From Verrucomicrobiota bacterium (GTDB lineage Bacteria; Verrucomicrobiota; Verrucomicrobiia; Limisphaerales; JAFMIX01): a DNA stretch of 6,945 nucleotides. How positions within the stretch are numbered: position 1 is the first letter of the stretch; the number at the start of each line of letters is the position of its first letter. The notes under the pieces are model-generated. The model was not told the DNA's origin. It was given only the letters and a program-made list of their open reading frames with translations, and did not search any database. Shown piece after piece: positions 1-6,404 of the stretch. The DNA lies in contig JAPLTZ010000284.1 of NCBI GenBank assembly GCA_026397895.1, forward strand, positions 986 through 7,930, read 5' to 3'. The translations under genes were made by a program, and so were the position numbers.

Positions 1-3000
1 AGTCCGCCGCCACGCCGGAGGTGTTTTGCAACTCGACGAATTCGTAGAGCGAGCCGCCGACGGGGTTATACATGATCTCGGTGATGCGAGTCGGGTTGCC
101 GAGCATCTGCGTGGTGAACACGGCTTCGGTGGCGGCGCTCCAGGTGCCGCCGTCCAGCGTGCGGGCGCGGACGGTGGCGGTGGAGTTCAGCGTGACCGGG
201 CCGGAGTAAAGTTGTGCCGTGGGCGATACCGCGCCGGTGAAGGCGGTGCGCGGGTCGCTGCCATTCGTCGTGTAGTAGATTGCGCCGCCGGTGTTGGTGA
301 TGACGAGGCCGTAGCCTGGCGGGATGGGGCCGCCGAACTGGCCGAAGCCGGGCGCGTTGGTGTAGGCGGTGAGGCCGTAGGGTTCCATCTGGCTGAAGAA
401 AATTCCCTGCCGGTCGCGCGCCCAGACGAGCAGCACGTTGTCCATCTCGCCCATGAGCGGGTAGAGCTGGTTGCGCATTTCCATGAAACGATTGGTGATG
501 CTGCCGCCGGTGAGCGCGCCGCCGTTGAAGAAATGTTTCTGGATGCGGTCGGCCCAGAGCAGGCGGAACTCGGGGCTGACGCGGAGTTTCTGGTAGAACA
601 GCGCGACCTCGGAGGCGCTGACGCTGGCGAGGCCGCCGTCGGTATCGCCGGTGCCGGACATGGCGAAGGAGTTGAGCGTGATGGAGCGGCCGCGATTGCC
701 CATGCCGTTCTCGGCGTCCCAGACGACGAAGCGCCACGGGCCGGACTTGCTGCGGTCTTTGCCGGCGTGCCAGTTGTTGCCGGGCCAGTCGCCCATCGCG
801 GAGTAGGCGTTGAGAATGCAGTAGTCGGCGAAGTTGGTGAGGTCGAGCCAGCGGGCGAGGTTGGTGTAGACGGCCGGGTTGGTGGCGGAATTCGCGCTGA
901 TGTAGTTGGCGAGGTTGTTGAAATCGGTGCGGTCGCCGTCGGTCACTCCGCTGCTGATCCAGAGCGGGCCGACGACGTCCCACTTGTCGCCGCCGCCGAG
1001 GTGCAGTTGGAAAAATTGTTCGCTGATGCGCTCGCAGGGGTTATACCACGGGCGAAATTCGTTGGTGTAATAGACGCCGTTGATGAAGACGACGGCGAGG
1101 TTGCCAGCGGCGGCGACGTTGCCCATGTCCTGCGAAAGGCGGCGATGAAGTTCGTCGCGGATGAAGGGATTTACTTTTTCGCTGAAGCCGGCGCGCAGAA
1201 CGACGTGGTCAAAGCTGTTGGCGCTTGTCCGGTCAAAGAGCGGATATTTCAACTGGCCCGCGCCGTAATCGCCGCGGAAAAACAGCGCGAGCGAAAACTT
1301 GTCGGTGGGGTCCAGGCGCGGGCGTTGGAAATCGCTGCCGTGGACGCGCAGGCCGCAATCTGCTTGGAAACCGGAGTTGTCGGCGGGGTTGATCCATTCG
1401 ACGGACGCGGGGCGCTCCCAAGCCACGCCGCGCTGGGCGGGATTGTGGTAATCGCCCGGCGCGTTGGAGACCCAGAGAGAAAAGTTGTTGGAATCGTAGT
1501 AGCCGCCGTGGATGCCGAGAATGCCGGTCGGCCCGAAAAGATTGTTCGTCGCGGTGACGACGGAACACATCGGCAGCGAGTGCAGGCCGTCCGGCAGGTT
1601 GAAGAAATAGGTGTGCGTGGTGGTTTTGGAGGGAAGACAGTTGGTCTTGAACGCGGCGACGCGGAAGAGCGTGGTGTTCGTGATGGTCAACGATGCAGGC
1701 AGCGGCGCGTTCGCTTCGGTCGGCTCGGAGCCGTCCACGGTGTAGTTCACCACCGCGCCGGGCGTGGCGCAGGATGCGGCGAGCGCGAACGGCGCGGTGA
1801 AGTAGCCGCGGCTGACGTTGACCTGCACGGGCGCGACGACGCCGGTGATGGTGCTGAAGCCATTGGGCACGCCGGGCGTGGGCGTGGCAAAGTAACGCAA
1901 CTGGCCGTAGAGGTCGAGGCCGTAGGAGATGTCGTTGCGCTGTTCGGGATACGGAGCGAATCCGCTGACGAGCTTGCGCGGCGAGTCCGGCGAATACAAT
2001 CCGAGCGGCTCGCCGCCGGGGGAGATTTTGAAGTTGGTGTGCAGTTGGCCGACGGCGGGCTTGCGGTTCTTGCCAGAGGCGAAGACGACGAGGTAATCGC
2101 CGGGCGCGAGCGTGCGGGCAGGGAAAATCCATTGGCCGGGAATCTCCGGGTCGTCACTCAAGGACCAGTTCGTCAGGTTCACGGACTGCGCGCCGCGGTT
2201 GTAGAGTTCGATCCATTCCTGCAATTCGCCGTCCTCGTCGGCGAGGCCGTTGGTGGCGATATTGCCGCAAAGGATTTCGTTGACGACGAGGTCGGGCGTG
2301 GGGAGGTTGGTGTTTAGGGTGTAAGTCCAACCGCCTGCCGCGACAAACGGGTTTGGCGAAACGGCGGTGTCGGTGATGCCGTGGGCGGGCGACCACGCGA
2401 CGGTGACCTGCCCGGTGGCCGGCTGCGGAAATTGGAAAAGATACGGCTGGCCCGGCACTTTGACGACGTTCGTGGCGGGCGCACCATTGATGAGGAGGTC
2501 GGCGGCGGCGATGCCGAGGACGTCTTCGCTGAAGGTGACTTCGATCTGACGCAGCGAGGCGATGGTCGCGCCGCCGCCGGGGAAGATTTCAGTCATGAGC
2601 GGCGGGACGGTGTCGGCGTAGGTGTATTGCCAGGATGCGCCGGGCGCGGTTTCGTCGAAGACGTTGGCCGGGCTACCGTAGTCGGTGATGCCGTGGGCGG
2701 CGTCCCAAGTCAGGTTCACCGTGCCTTCCGCCGGTCGGGAGAAGGTGAAGGTGTAGGTCGCGCCGCTGCCGGTCATGGTGTCGGCGGGGCCGCTGTTCAC
2801 GCGCAAGTCGGACGCGCCGATGCCAAGAACGGGCTCGGAGAATGTGACGGTGACGGACGTGAGGTTGGAAACCGTGCTGCCAGCGACGGGACTCACGCTC
2901 TGCACCACGGGCGGCGTGGTGTCGGAAACGAGCCGGACGTCGTCAACGTAAAAAGTCACCGCCGGGCTGGCGAAGACGGGGTTGTATTGGATGCTGATCT

Positions 3001-3448
3001 GGGTCAGGTTGGAGACTCGTTCGATGCCGAGGCTGGCGAGCGACAGGGTGATCTGTTGCCAAGTGTTGGCGGGGAGGGAGGTGAGGTTCACGCCGGGGAG
3101 CGCGACGCCGTTGGTGTTGGCGTAGACTTGCAGGCGTTGGCCGCCGTTCGTGCCGCCATGAACCCAAAATGAAACCGCAGAGTAAGGGCTGGTGTTCAGC
3201 GGGTCGTGGCCGAACGCGACCGCCTCGAACGGATTGGCGGTGGTGCTGATGGACTTGCTGCCGGTGTGGACGGGGTTGGTGTTGGCGAAGTTGTTTGCCG
3301 CCCAGCTCCAGTTGCCCCAGCCGTTTTGCAGCGAGTCGTCATAAATCACCTGGTCGGCACGGGTGGACAAGGCGGCGGCAACGCAGCCAATCAAGACAGG
3401 CAGCAAAACCCTGACCCGTTTGCGGGCGTTTTGAATGAAGCAATTCAT
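1..3448 (-). CDS. Secreted modular CotH-kinase / lamin-tail protein, 3' end outside window
   Basis: Open for 1,149 codons from ATG 3448 to the left edge; an in-frame TAG at 3461-3463 fixes the start (only a TTG at 3454 competes). Order: signal peptide (about 1-31, cleavage after STRA; LIGC at 19-22 is a possible lipobox); jellyroll, carbohydrate-binding-like region (33-175, ending FYVDDVRL); two tandem Ig-like domains (177-278, 279-380); lamin-tail domain (386-530, with EWIELYN); chitobiase-C-terminal-like domain (535-615, YTVDGSEPT); CotH kinase domain (about 625-990); second chitobiase-like domain (1035-1112, YYTTNGSDP); start of a second lamin-tail domain (from 1120, ITEIMYNP). In the CotH domain, K717, D887 with N892 (GDWPGNNW) and D911 (WDAENG) match the family's ATP-binding, catalytic and metal-binding pattern. 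Bacillus CotH phosphorylates spore-coat proteins; the substrate of these large environmental versions is unknown. It probably acts at the cell surface or outside. Confidence 0.9.
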   Translation of the reverse strand, partial: MNCFIQNARKRVRVLLPVLIGCVAAALSTRADQVIYDDSLQNGWGNWSWAANNFANTNPVHTGSKSISTTANPFEAVAFGHDPLNTSPYSAVSFWVHGGTNGGQRLQVYANTNGVALPGVNLTSLPANTWQQITLSLASLGIERVSNLTQISIQYNPVFASPAVTFYVDDVRLVSDTTPPVVQSVSPVAGSTVSNLTSVTVTFSEPVLGIGASDLRVNSGPADTMTGSGATYTFTFSRPAEGTVNLTWDAAHGITDYGSPANVFDETAPGASWQYTYADTVPPLMTEIFPGGGATIASLRQIEVTFSEDVLGIAAADLLINGAPATNVVKVPGQPYLFQFPQPATGQVTVAWSPAHGITDTAVSPNPFVAAGGWTYTLNTNLPTPDLVVNEILCGNIATNGLADEDGELQEWIELYNRGAQSVNLTNWSLSDDPEIPGQWIFPARTLAPGDYLVVFASGKNRKPAVGQLHTNFKISPGGEPLGLYSPDSPRKLVSGFAPYPEQRNDISYGLDLYGQLRYFATPTPGVPNGFSTITGVVAPVQVNVSRGYFTAPFALAASCATPGAVVNYTVDGSEPTEANAPLPASLTITNTTLFRVAAFKTNCLPSKTTTHTYFFNLPDGLHSLPMCSVVTATNNLFGPTGILGIHGGYYDSNNFSLWVSNAPGDYHNPAQRGVAWERPASVEWINPADNSGFQADCGLRVHGSDFQRPRLDPTDKFSLALFFRGDYGAGQLKYPLFDRTSANSFDHVVLRAGFSEKVNPFIRDELHRRLSQDMGNVAAAGNLAVVFINGVYYTNEFRPWYNPCERISEQFFQLHLGGGDKWDVVGPLWISSGVTDGDRTDFNNLANYISANSATNPAVYTNLARWLDLTNFADYCILNAYSAMGDWPGNNWHAGKDRSKSGPWRFVVWDAENGMGNRGRSITLNSFAMSGTGDTDGGLASVSASEVALFYQKLRVSPEFRLLWADRIQKHFFNGGALTGGSITNRFMEMRNQLYPLMGEMDNVLLVWARDRQGIFFSQMEPYGLTAYTNAPGFGQFGGPIPPGYGLVITNTGGAIYYTTNGSDPRTAFTGAVSPTAQLYSGPVTLNSTATVRARTLDGGTWSAATEAVFTTQMLGNPTRITEIMYNPVGGSLYEFVELQNTSGVAAD
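2369..2700 (-). repeat. Repeated Ig-like module with a 20-nt identical core
   Basis: The same 20 plus-strand bases, GTCGGTGATGCCGTGGGCGG, occur at 2369-2388 and 2681-2700, 312 nt (104 codons) apart. They encode the HGITD end of each tandem Ig-like domain. The encoded proteins also align around TFSEPVLGIGASDL and TFSEDVLGIAAADL. This shows the two domains arose by internal duplication or are kept alike by recombination. Confidence 0.8.
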
Positions 3449-3475
3449 CGGCAACCGGCTCTAGGTTAACACCCT

Positions 3476-3498
3476 TTTCACGATAATGAAACGTGAAA
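3476..3498. promoter_or_regulatory. Operator-like palindrome upstream of the CotH gene
   Basis: TTTCACG (3476-3482) and CGTGAAA (3492-3498) form a perfect 7-bp inverted repeat around a 9-nt AT-rich spacer. Its near edge is 27 nt upstream of the CotH-protein ATG, inside the only AT-richer intergenic stretch of the window. The geometry fits a binding site for a dimeric regulator or a 5'-leader hairpin. I cannot assign -35/-10 boxes with confidence; TTGTTT, overlapping the distal arm on the coding strand, has no convincing -10 partner at the right distance. Its regulatory role is inferred from position and symmetry only. Confidence 0.4.
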
Positions 3499-3552
3499 CA
3501 ATCCTTCGTGTTTTCGCTGGTTGAAATCAGCCATTCCCCACCGGGAGCAGCA

Positions 3553-3577
3553 CCAATGCCACAAGCGGCGGCATTGG
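3553..3577 (-). repeat. 8-bp inverted repeat after the DUF3616 stop
   Basis: CCAATGCC (3553-3560) and GGCATTGG (3570-3577) are perfect complements separated by 9 nt, so the transcript can form a hairpin starting 16 nt after the DUF3616 TAG. The sequence after the stem (TGCTGCTCCC) is not a U-run, so this is not a canonical Rho-independent terminator. It could be an mRNA-end or processing structure that separates the upstream operon from the CotH gene, or a chance palindrome. Confidence 0.5.
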
Positions 3578-3593
3578 CAGATTGTTGCACCGG

Positions 3594-3809
3594 CTAGTCG
3601 CCGGAAGTCAGCCAGAAACTGCGGAAGGTCTGGCGGTTCGGGTCGGTGAGGGATTTCCCCGGAACGCCAGCCACGGGAACAGCGCCGTCGTCGCTCAATA
3701 TTTGGATTTCACGCGCGCCGGGCGGCGGATAAACGACGATGGCCTCGGGGTTGTATTCCTCAAGATGTTTCACCCGCACCGGCTCGGGCGCTGCGCCGCC
3801 GCCCGCCCA
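3594..3809 (-). pseudogene. Out-of-frame C-terminal part of the DUF3616 gene
   Basis: These 71 codons continue the DUF3616 protein in the other frame after the 10-bp duplication, running from WAGGGAAPEPV to the TAG at 3594-3596. They correspond to residues 258-328 of the restored protein. They carry the family-like C-terminal elements PEAIVVYPPPGAREIQILSDDG (split here as PEAIVVYPPPG, then AREIQILSDDG) and TFRSFWLTSGD. The reading is clean and shows no further damage, so the lesion is recent or artefactual. An ATG at 3839 begins an open frame here but gives unrelated residues before the duplication, so I do not read it as a separate gene. Confidence 0.82.
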
Positions 3810-4590
3810 GGCCCGCCCAGCGGTAGAGTTGAAAATCACTGCCGCCGTCTATCGGGCCGGCGATGATGAGATAGCTTTCGCCCTGGCGGACGATGTCGCG
3901 GATGCCGCGCCCGCCCAAGTCGAGGCGGATGACCACACCGAACTGCGCGGGCCGGCCGGAGATGACTTCATCCGGATTGAGCAGCGGAATGAGCAGCGCT
4001 TTTCCCTGCGGGCTGGGATTGCGAAAGCCGATGAGCAGCTGTCCTTCCGGCGTGGCGGCCAGCCCCTCGATGTTGGGCGCGCCGGCGGATTGCGGAGCGA
4101 GCGCGGCGGCGGCGGCGAAATCAAACGCGGCAAACTGCGGGTCATTGATCAGGTCGCGCAGCAAAGTTTTGCAGGGCCGGCCTGCGGGCGTGACGGCAAC
4201 CTCGCCGCCGGTGAGTTTGAGGTCGGTGGCGAAGAAGCGGCAACGGTTGGGGCGGTCTTTGCCGTCTTTGTTCCGACCGTGCGAGCCGATCCAAAAGACC
4301 CGGTCACCGATGCGCGCCGCGGCTTCCAGATCGGCTTCGGGCGATTTGCCGGACAATTCGAGAAACGAATCCAGATTGAAGCTTTTGACGGGTTCGCCGG
4401 GAATATCATGGCGGTAGAGGCGCAGCGAATTGTCCTCGTCGTTGGCGACGAGGAAGAGGTTGGTGCCGACGGCCACGGCGCCGGAGGCGTCGCACATCCC
4501 GGAGTAACTGGCGGGCCGGCGCAGATGCAGAACTTCCTCCGCGCGCGCGCCGAGGGCGAGGCTGCACAGGATGAGAAAAATGGCGCGCAC
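3760..4590 (-). CDS. Exported DUF3616 protein, truncated by a frameshift
   Basis: GTG-started frame 10 nt after the HlyD stop, with weak purine-rich GGCGGAAACC before it. It opens with a signal peptide (VRAIFLILCSLALGARA, cleavage near residue 17), so the product should be exported. The body matches DUF3616, a family of unknown function with propeller-like strand repeats: NDEDNSLRLY (50-59), EADLEAAARIGD (85-96), IGSHGRN (101-107), NIEGLAATPEGQLLIGFRNP (173-192) and IRDIVRQGESYLIIAGP (230-246). Sense ends at about residue 260 (FQLYRWAG); the last 16 residues are an out-of-frame Gly/Arg/Ala-rich tail. The cause is the exact 10-bp tandem duplication at 3801-3820. Deleting one copy joins WAG directly to GGAAPEPVRVKHLEEY and gives a 328-residue protein with the expected C-terminus. 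It could be a true mutation, a reversible slippage site, or a sequencing or assembly error. Confidence 0.85.
   Translation of the reverse strand: MRAIFLILCSLALGARAEEVLHLRRPASYSGMCDASGAVAVGTNLFLVANDEDNSLRLYRHDIPGEPVKSFNLDSFLELSGKSPEADLEAAARIGDRVFWIGSHGRNKDGKDRPNRCRFFATDLKLTGGEVAVTPAGRPCKTLLRDLINDPQFAAFDFAAAAALAPQSAGAPNIEGLAATPEGQLLIGFRNPSPQGKALLIPLLNPDEVISGRPAQFGVVIRLDLGGRGIRDIVRQGESYLIIAGPIDGGSDFQLYRWAGLGGRRRSARAGAGETS
3801..3820. repeat. Exact 10-bp tandem duplication causing a frameshift
   Basis: The plus strand shows GCCCGCCCAG twice in direct succession (3801-3810 and 3811-3820); on the coding strand this is CTGGGCGGGC twice. Ten bases is not a multiple of three, so the second copy shifts the DUF3616 frame. 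Reading with only one copy gives the continuous sequence FQLYRWAGGGAAPEPVRV. Confidence 0.95.
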
Positions 4591-4600
4591 GGTTTCCGCC

Positions 4601-5701
4601 TCACTGGATGCGGGCGGGAGAACTGTTCCGGGCGTCCAGCAGCAGGTTCAAGTCCACGAGTTCACCGGGGAGCAAGTGCATGTTCGGCGGCGGCGGCAGG
4701 GCGATGGGCAGGCCGCGTTCTTGGGCGGATTCCATCGAGCGCAGGCGCATGGGGGCGTTGAAGATTTCGATGCGCGGCCCGACGTAGGTGATACGGGAAT
4801 GGCCGACGACCCGGCTGAGTCCGCGGCTGCGGATTTCCACTTCCATGCCGACTTTGGGTTCGATGCGCAGCGGCAGGCCGATGAAGCCGATGATGCGTTT
4901 CACCTCGGAGTCGGCGATGCTGACGATGGGGGCGGCGGCGGCCACGTTGGCGCCGGCGAGGGCGGAGATTTTGGTGACGCGGCCGCTGATGGGCGCGGTG
5001 AGGATGATGGGTTGGAATTCGGCGGCGGTCAGTTGGAACTTGGCTTCGGCGACGGCGAGGGCGGACTTGAGCGAGGGGGATTCCGGCTGGGCAGGGTCGA
5101 GTTGCGTCAGGGTTTTTTCGGTGACGGCGAGGGCGGTGGTGTAGCCTTTGACGAGTTCGTCCGCCTGCTTGTAATCGCGCAACGCCCAGTCGTATTGGAT
5201 CTGGGAAACCGTCTGCGTGACGAAAAGGTTGCTCACGCGCAGAAATTCGTTGCTCGCGTAGAATAACTGCGACCGGGCGGCGAGGAGATCGGCCTGTTGC
5301 CGCATCCAACTGTTCTGGAATTGCGCGTAACGAACCTTGTCGGCGATGCGCAGGCCGGAATCAACCCGCGCCTGCTCGATTTCCGCGCCGGCGAGGGCGA
5401 GGTGGTTGCTCAGGACGGCGGCGTTGCCGGGGTCGACGATGGCGATGACATCGCCGGCTTTGACTTCTTGGTAGAGCACGACGTTGAGCTTGGTGATTTT
5501 TCCGGACTTGGGGCTGGCGACATCGGTTTCGAGTCCTTCGGCGGTGCCTTGCAGGAGCGGGTTGGCGAGGTTGCGGCCCCAGAGCCAGATAGTCAGGATG
5601 AGCACGATGCCGAACGTAAGATACGGCACAACCTTGACGCGGAACTGACGCCAGTGGTGCTCGGGCGGGCTGGGGATGACTGGCAGCGGGTCAAGTTTCA
5701 T
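4601..5701 (-). CDS. HlyD-family periplasmic adaptor (membrane fusion protein)
   Basis: A 366-residue protein with the HlyD/membrane-fusion layout. A short cytoplasmic N-terminus is followed by one membrane anchor at about 23-42 (VVPYLTFGIVLILTIWLWG). Next come the first half of a lipoyl-like domain (about 58-95, with SPKSGKIT and KAGDVIAIVDP), a long helical hairpin of probable coiled coil (about 100-225), and the returning lipoyl half (about 230-265, LTAPISGRVTKI...GANV). A beta-barrel region (267-360) completes it. Such proteins bridge an inner-membrane transporter and an outer-membrane channel. The ATG overlaps the DUF4956 stop by 4 nt (ATGA), implying translational coupling. No ABC or RND pump, peptidase-ABC exporter or TolC-like gene is visible nearby, so the partner is either encoded elsewhere or is the DUF4956 protein. 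Family call is strong; cargo unknown. Confidence 0.92.
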   Translation of the reverse strand: MKLDPLPVIPSPPEHHWRQFRVKVVPYLTFGIVLILTIWLWGRNLANPLLQGTAEGLETDVASPKSGKITKLNVVLYQEVKAGDVIAIVDPGNAAVLSNHLALAGAEIEQARVDSGLRIADKVRYAQFQNSWMRQQADLLAARSQLFYASNEFLRVSNLFVTQTVSQIQYDWALRDYKQADELVKGYTTALAVTEKTLTQLDPAQPESPSLKSALAVAEAKFQLTAAEFQPIILTAPISGRVTKISALAGANVAAAAPIVSIADSEVKRIIGFIGLPLRIEPKVGMEVEIRSRGLSRVVGHSRITYVGPRIEIFNAPMRLRSMESAQERGLPIALPPPPNMHLLPGELVDLNLLLDARNSSPARIQ

Positions 5702-6393
5702 AGTTCAGATTCATCCGCAGCCTGGAGGCTGGTGACCCGCGAAACTCCGGCGAGCGCGCGGACTTCGGCCAGCAATTCGTTCAAGCGCGACGCGTCGCGC
5801 ATCAGCAGCCGGTAGGACAGGTCGGTGCCGGCCTGACCTTCGCCCGAGCGGCGGCTGGCGCAGTGGACGTTGCGGCTGTGACGGACGAGGACGCGCGTGA
5901 GTTGCGGCAGTTCCTCGGGCGCGCCGGCGAAGTGGAGGTTCAGAATCAAATCGTAGCGGTGGCGGCTGCCGTAGGCGGTATACCAAAGGAACAGCATCGC
6001 GCCCATGAGCGTGAGCGTGGCGACGACGGCGAGCGAGAAGCGCTGGGTGCCGCAGCCCATGCCGACGGCGAGGACGCAGAGAATGTAGCTGGTGTCGAGC
6101 GTGTCACGGAGGACGTTGCGGAAGCGGACGACGGCGAAGACGGCCATGAGGCCGAAGGCGGTGACGAGGTTGTTGTTGAGCACCATCATGACGACGGTGA
6201 CGACCATGGGCATGATGACGAGGGAATTGACGAAGGCGCGCGAGTAGGAAAGCCCCGCGTGGGTGATCATGTAGGTCCAAGAGATGACTTCGCCGGCGAG
6301 GAAGGAGAGGCACAGCCCGAGCAGGAGGGCGGGGACGTTCAGGGGTTGCGCCGAGTAGTCGGCGCTGAAAAAGGCGTTGAGGAAATCGTTCAC
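5698..6393 (-). CDS. DUF4956 polytopic membrane protein
   Basis: Predicted 231-residue inner-membrane protein of the DUF4956 family, biochemical role unknown. I chose the GTG at 6393, giving (V)NDFLNAFFSADYS, because family members typically begin with a short M-N-x-F-L-type stretch. The frame stays open upstream to 6573, but that extension lies inside the VTC gene and has no family character. Hydrophobic segments lie at about 18-42, 55-72, 76-90, 101-116 and 119-138, followed by a soluble tail (143-231). Family-typical stretches are THAGLSYSRAF (44-54), NNNLVTAFGL (73-82) and VVRFRNVLRDTLDT (88-101); charged residues E35, R52, R90, R92, R96, D97 and D100 sit in or next to membrane segments. 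I see no clear Shine-Dalgarno, so coupling to the VTC gene just upstream is likely. The stop overlaps the next start as ATGA. From memory, DUF4956 genes often sit next to VTC genes, which suggests a complex. Confidence 0.88.
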   Translation of the reverse strand: MNDFLNAFFSADYSAQPLNVPALLLGLCLSFLAGEVISWTYMITHAGLSYSRAFVNSLVIMPMVVTVVMMVLNNNLVTAFGLMAVFAVVRFRNVLRDTLDTSYILCVLAVGMGCGTQRFSLAVVATLTLMGAMLFLWYTAYGSRHRYDLILNLHFAGAPEELPQLTRVLVRHSRNVHCASRRSGEGQAGTDLSYRLLMRDASRLNELLAEVRALAGVSRVTSLQAADESEL

Positions 6394-6404
6394 GTCGTTG
6401 CGGG

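Noticed and set aside
26..2317. 763-codon plus-strand open frame
   Set aside because: It is antisense to the CotH-protein gene. The translation is low-complexity Gly/Ala/Val/Glu/Asp-rich with no recognisable domain, while the minus strand encodes well-formed domains throughout. It is the usual antisense shadow in GC-rich DNA.
3339..3590. Small minus-strand frame of 83 codons spanning the intergenic gap
   Set aside because: It runs out of frame into the signal-peptide region of the CotH protein, shows no domain or clear ribosome site, and the AT-rich gap looks like regulatory DNA.
3590..3604. CCGGC-N5-GCCGG inverted repeat around the DUF3616 stop codon
   Set aside because: A 5-bp GC stem is expected by chance in DNA this GC-rich, and no U-run follows it.
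4149..4604. Minus-strand frame of 151 codons with an ATG overlapping the HlyD stop
   Set aside because: It is a different frame inside the DUF3616 gene. The Ala/Pro/Ser/Arg-rich translation has no family features, whereas the GTG frame at 4590 gives a signal peptide and DUF3616 motifs.
3739..4761. Plus-strand open frame of 340 codons over the DUF3616 and HlyD genes
   Set aside because: It is antisense to two recognisable minus-strand genes and crosses their junction. It has no domain signal, and its Asp/Gly/Ala/Arg-rich composition is typical of a shadow.
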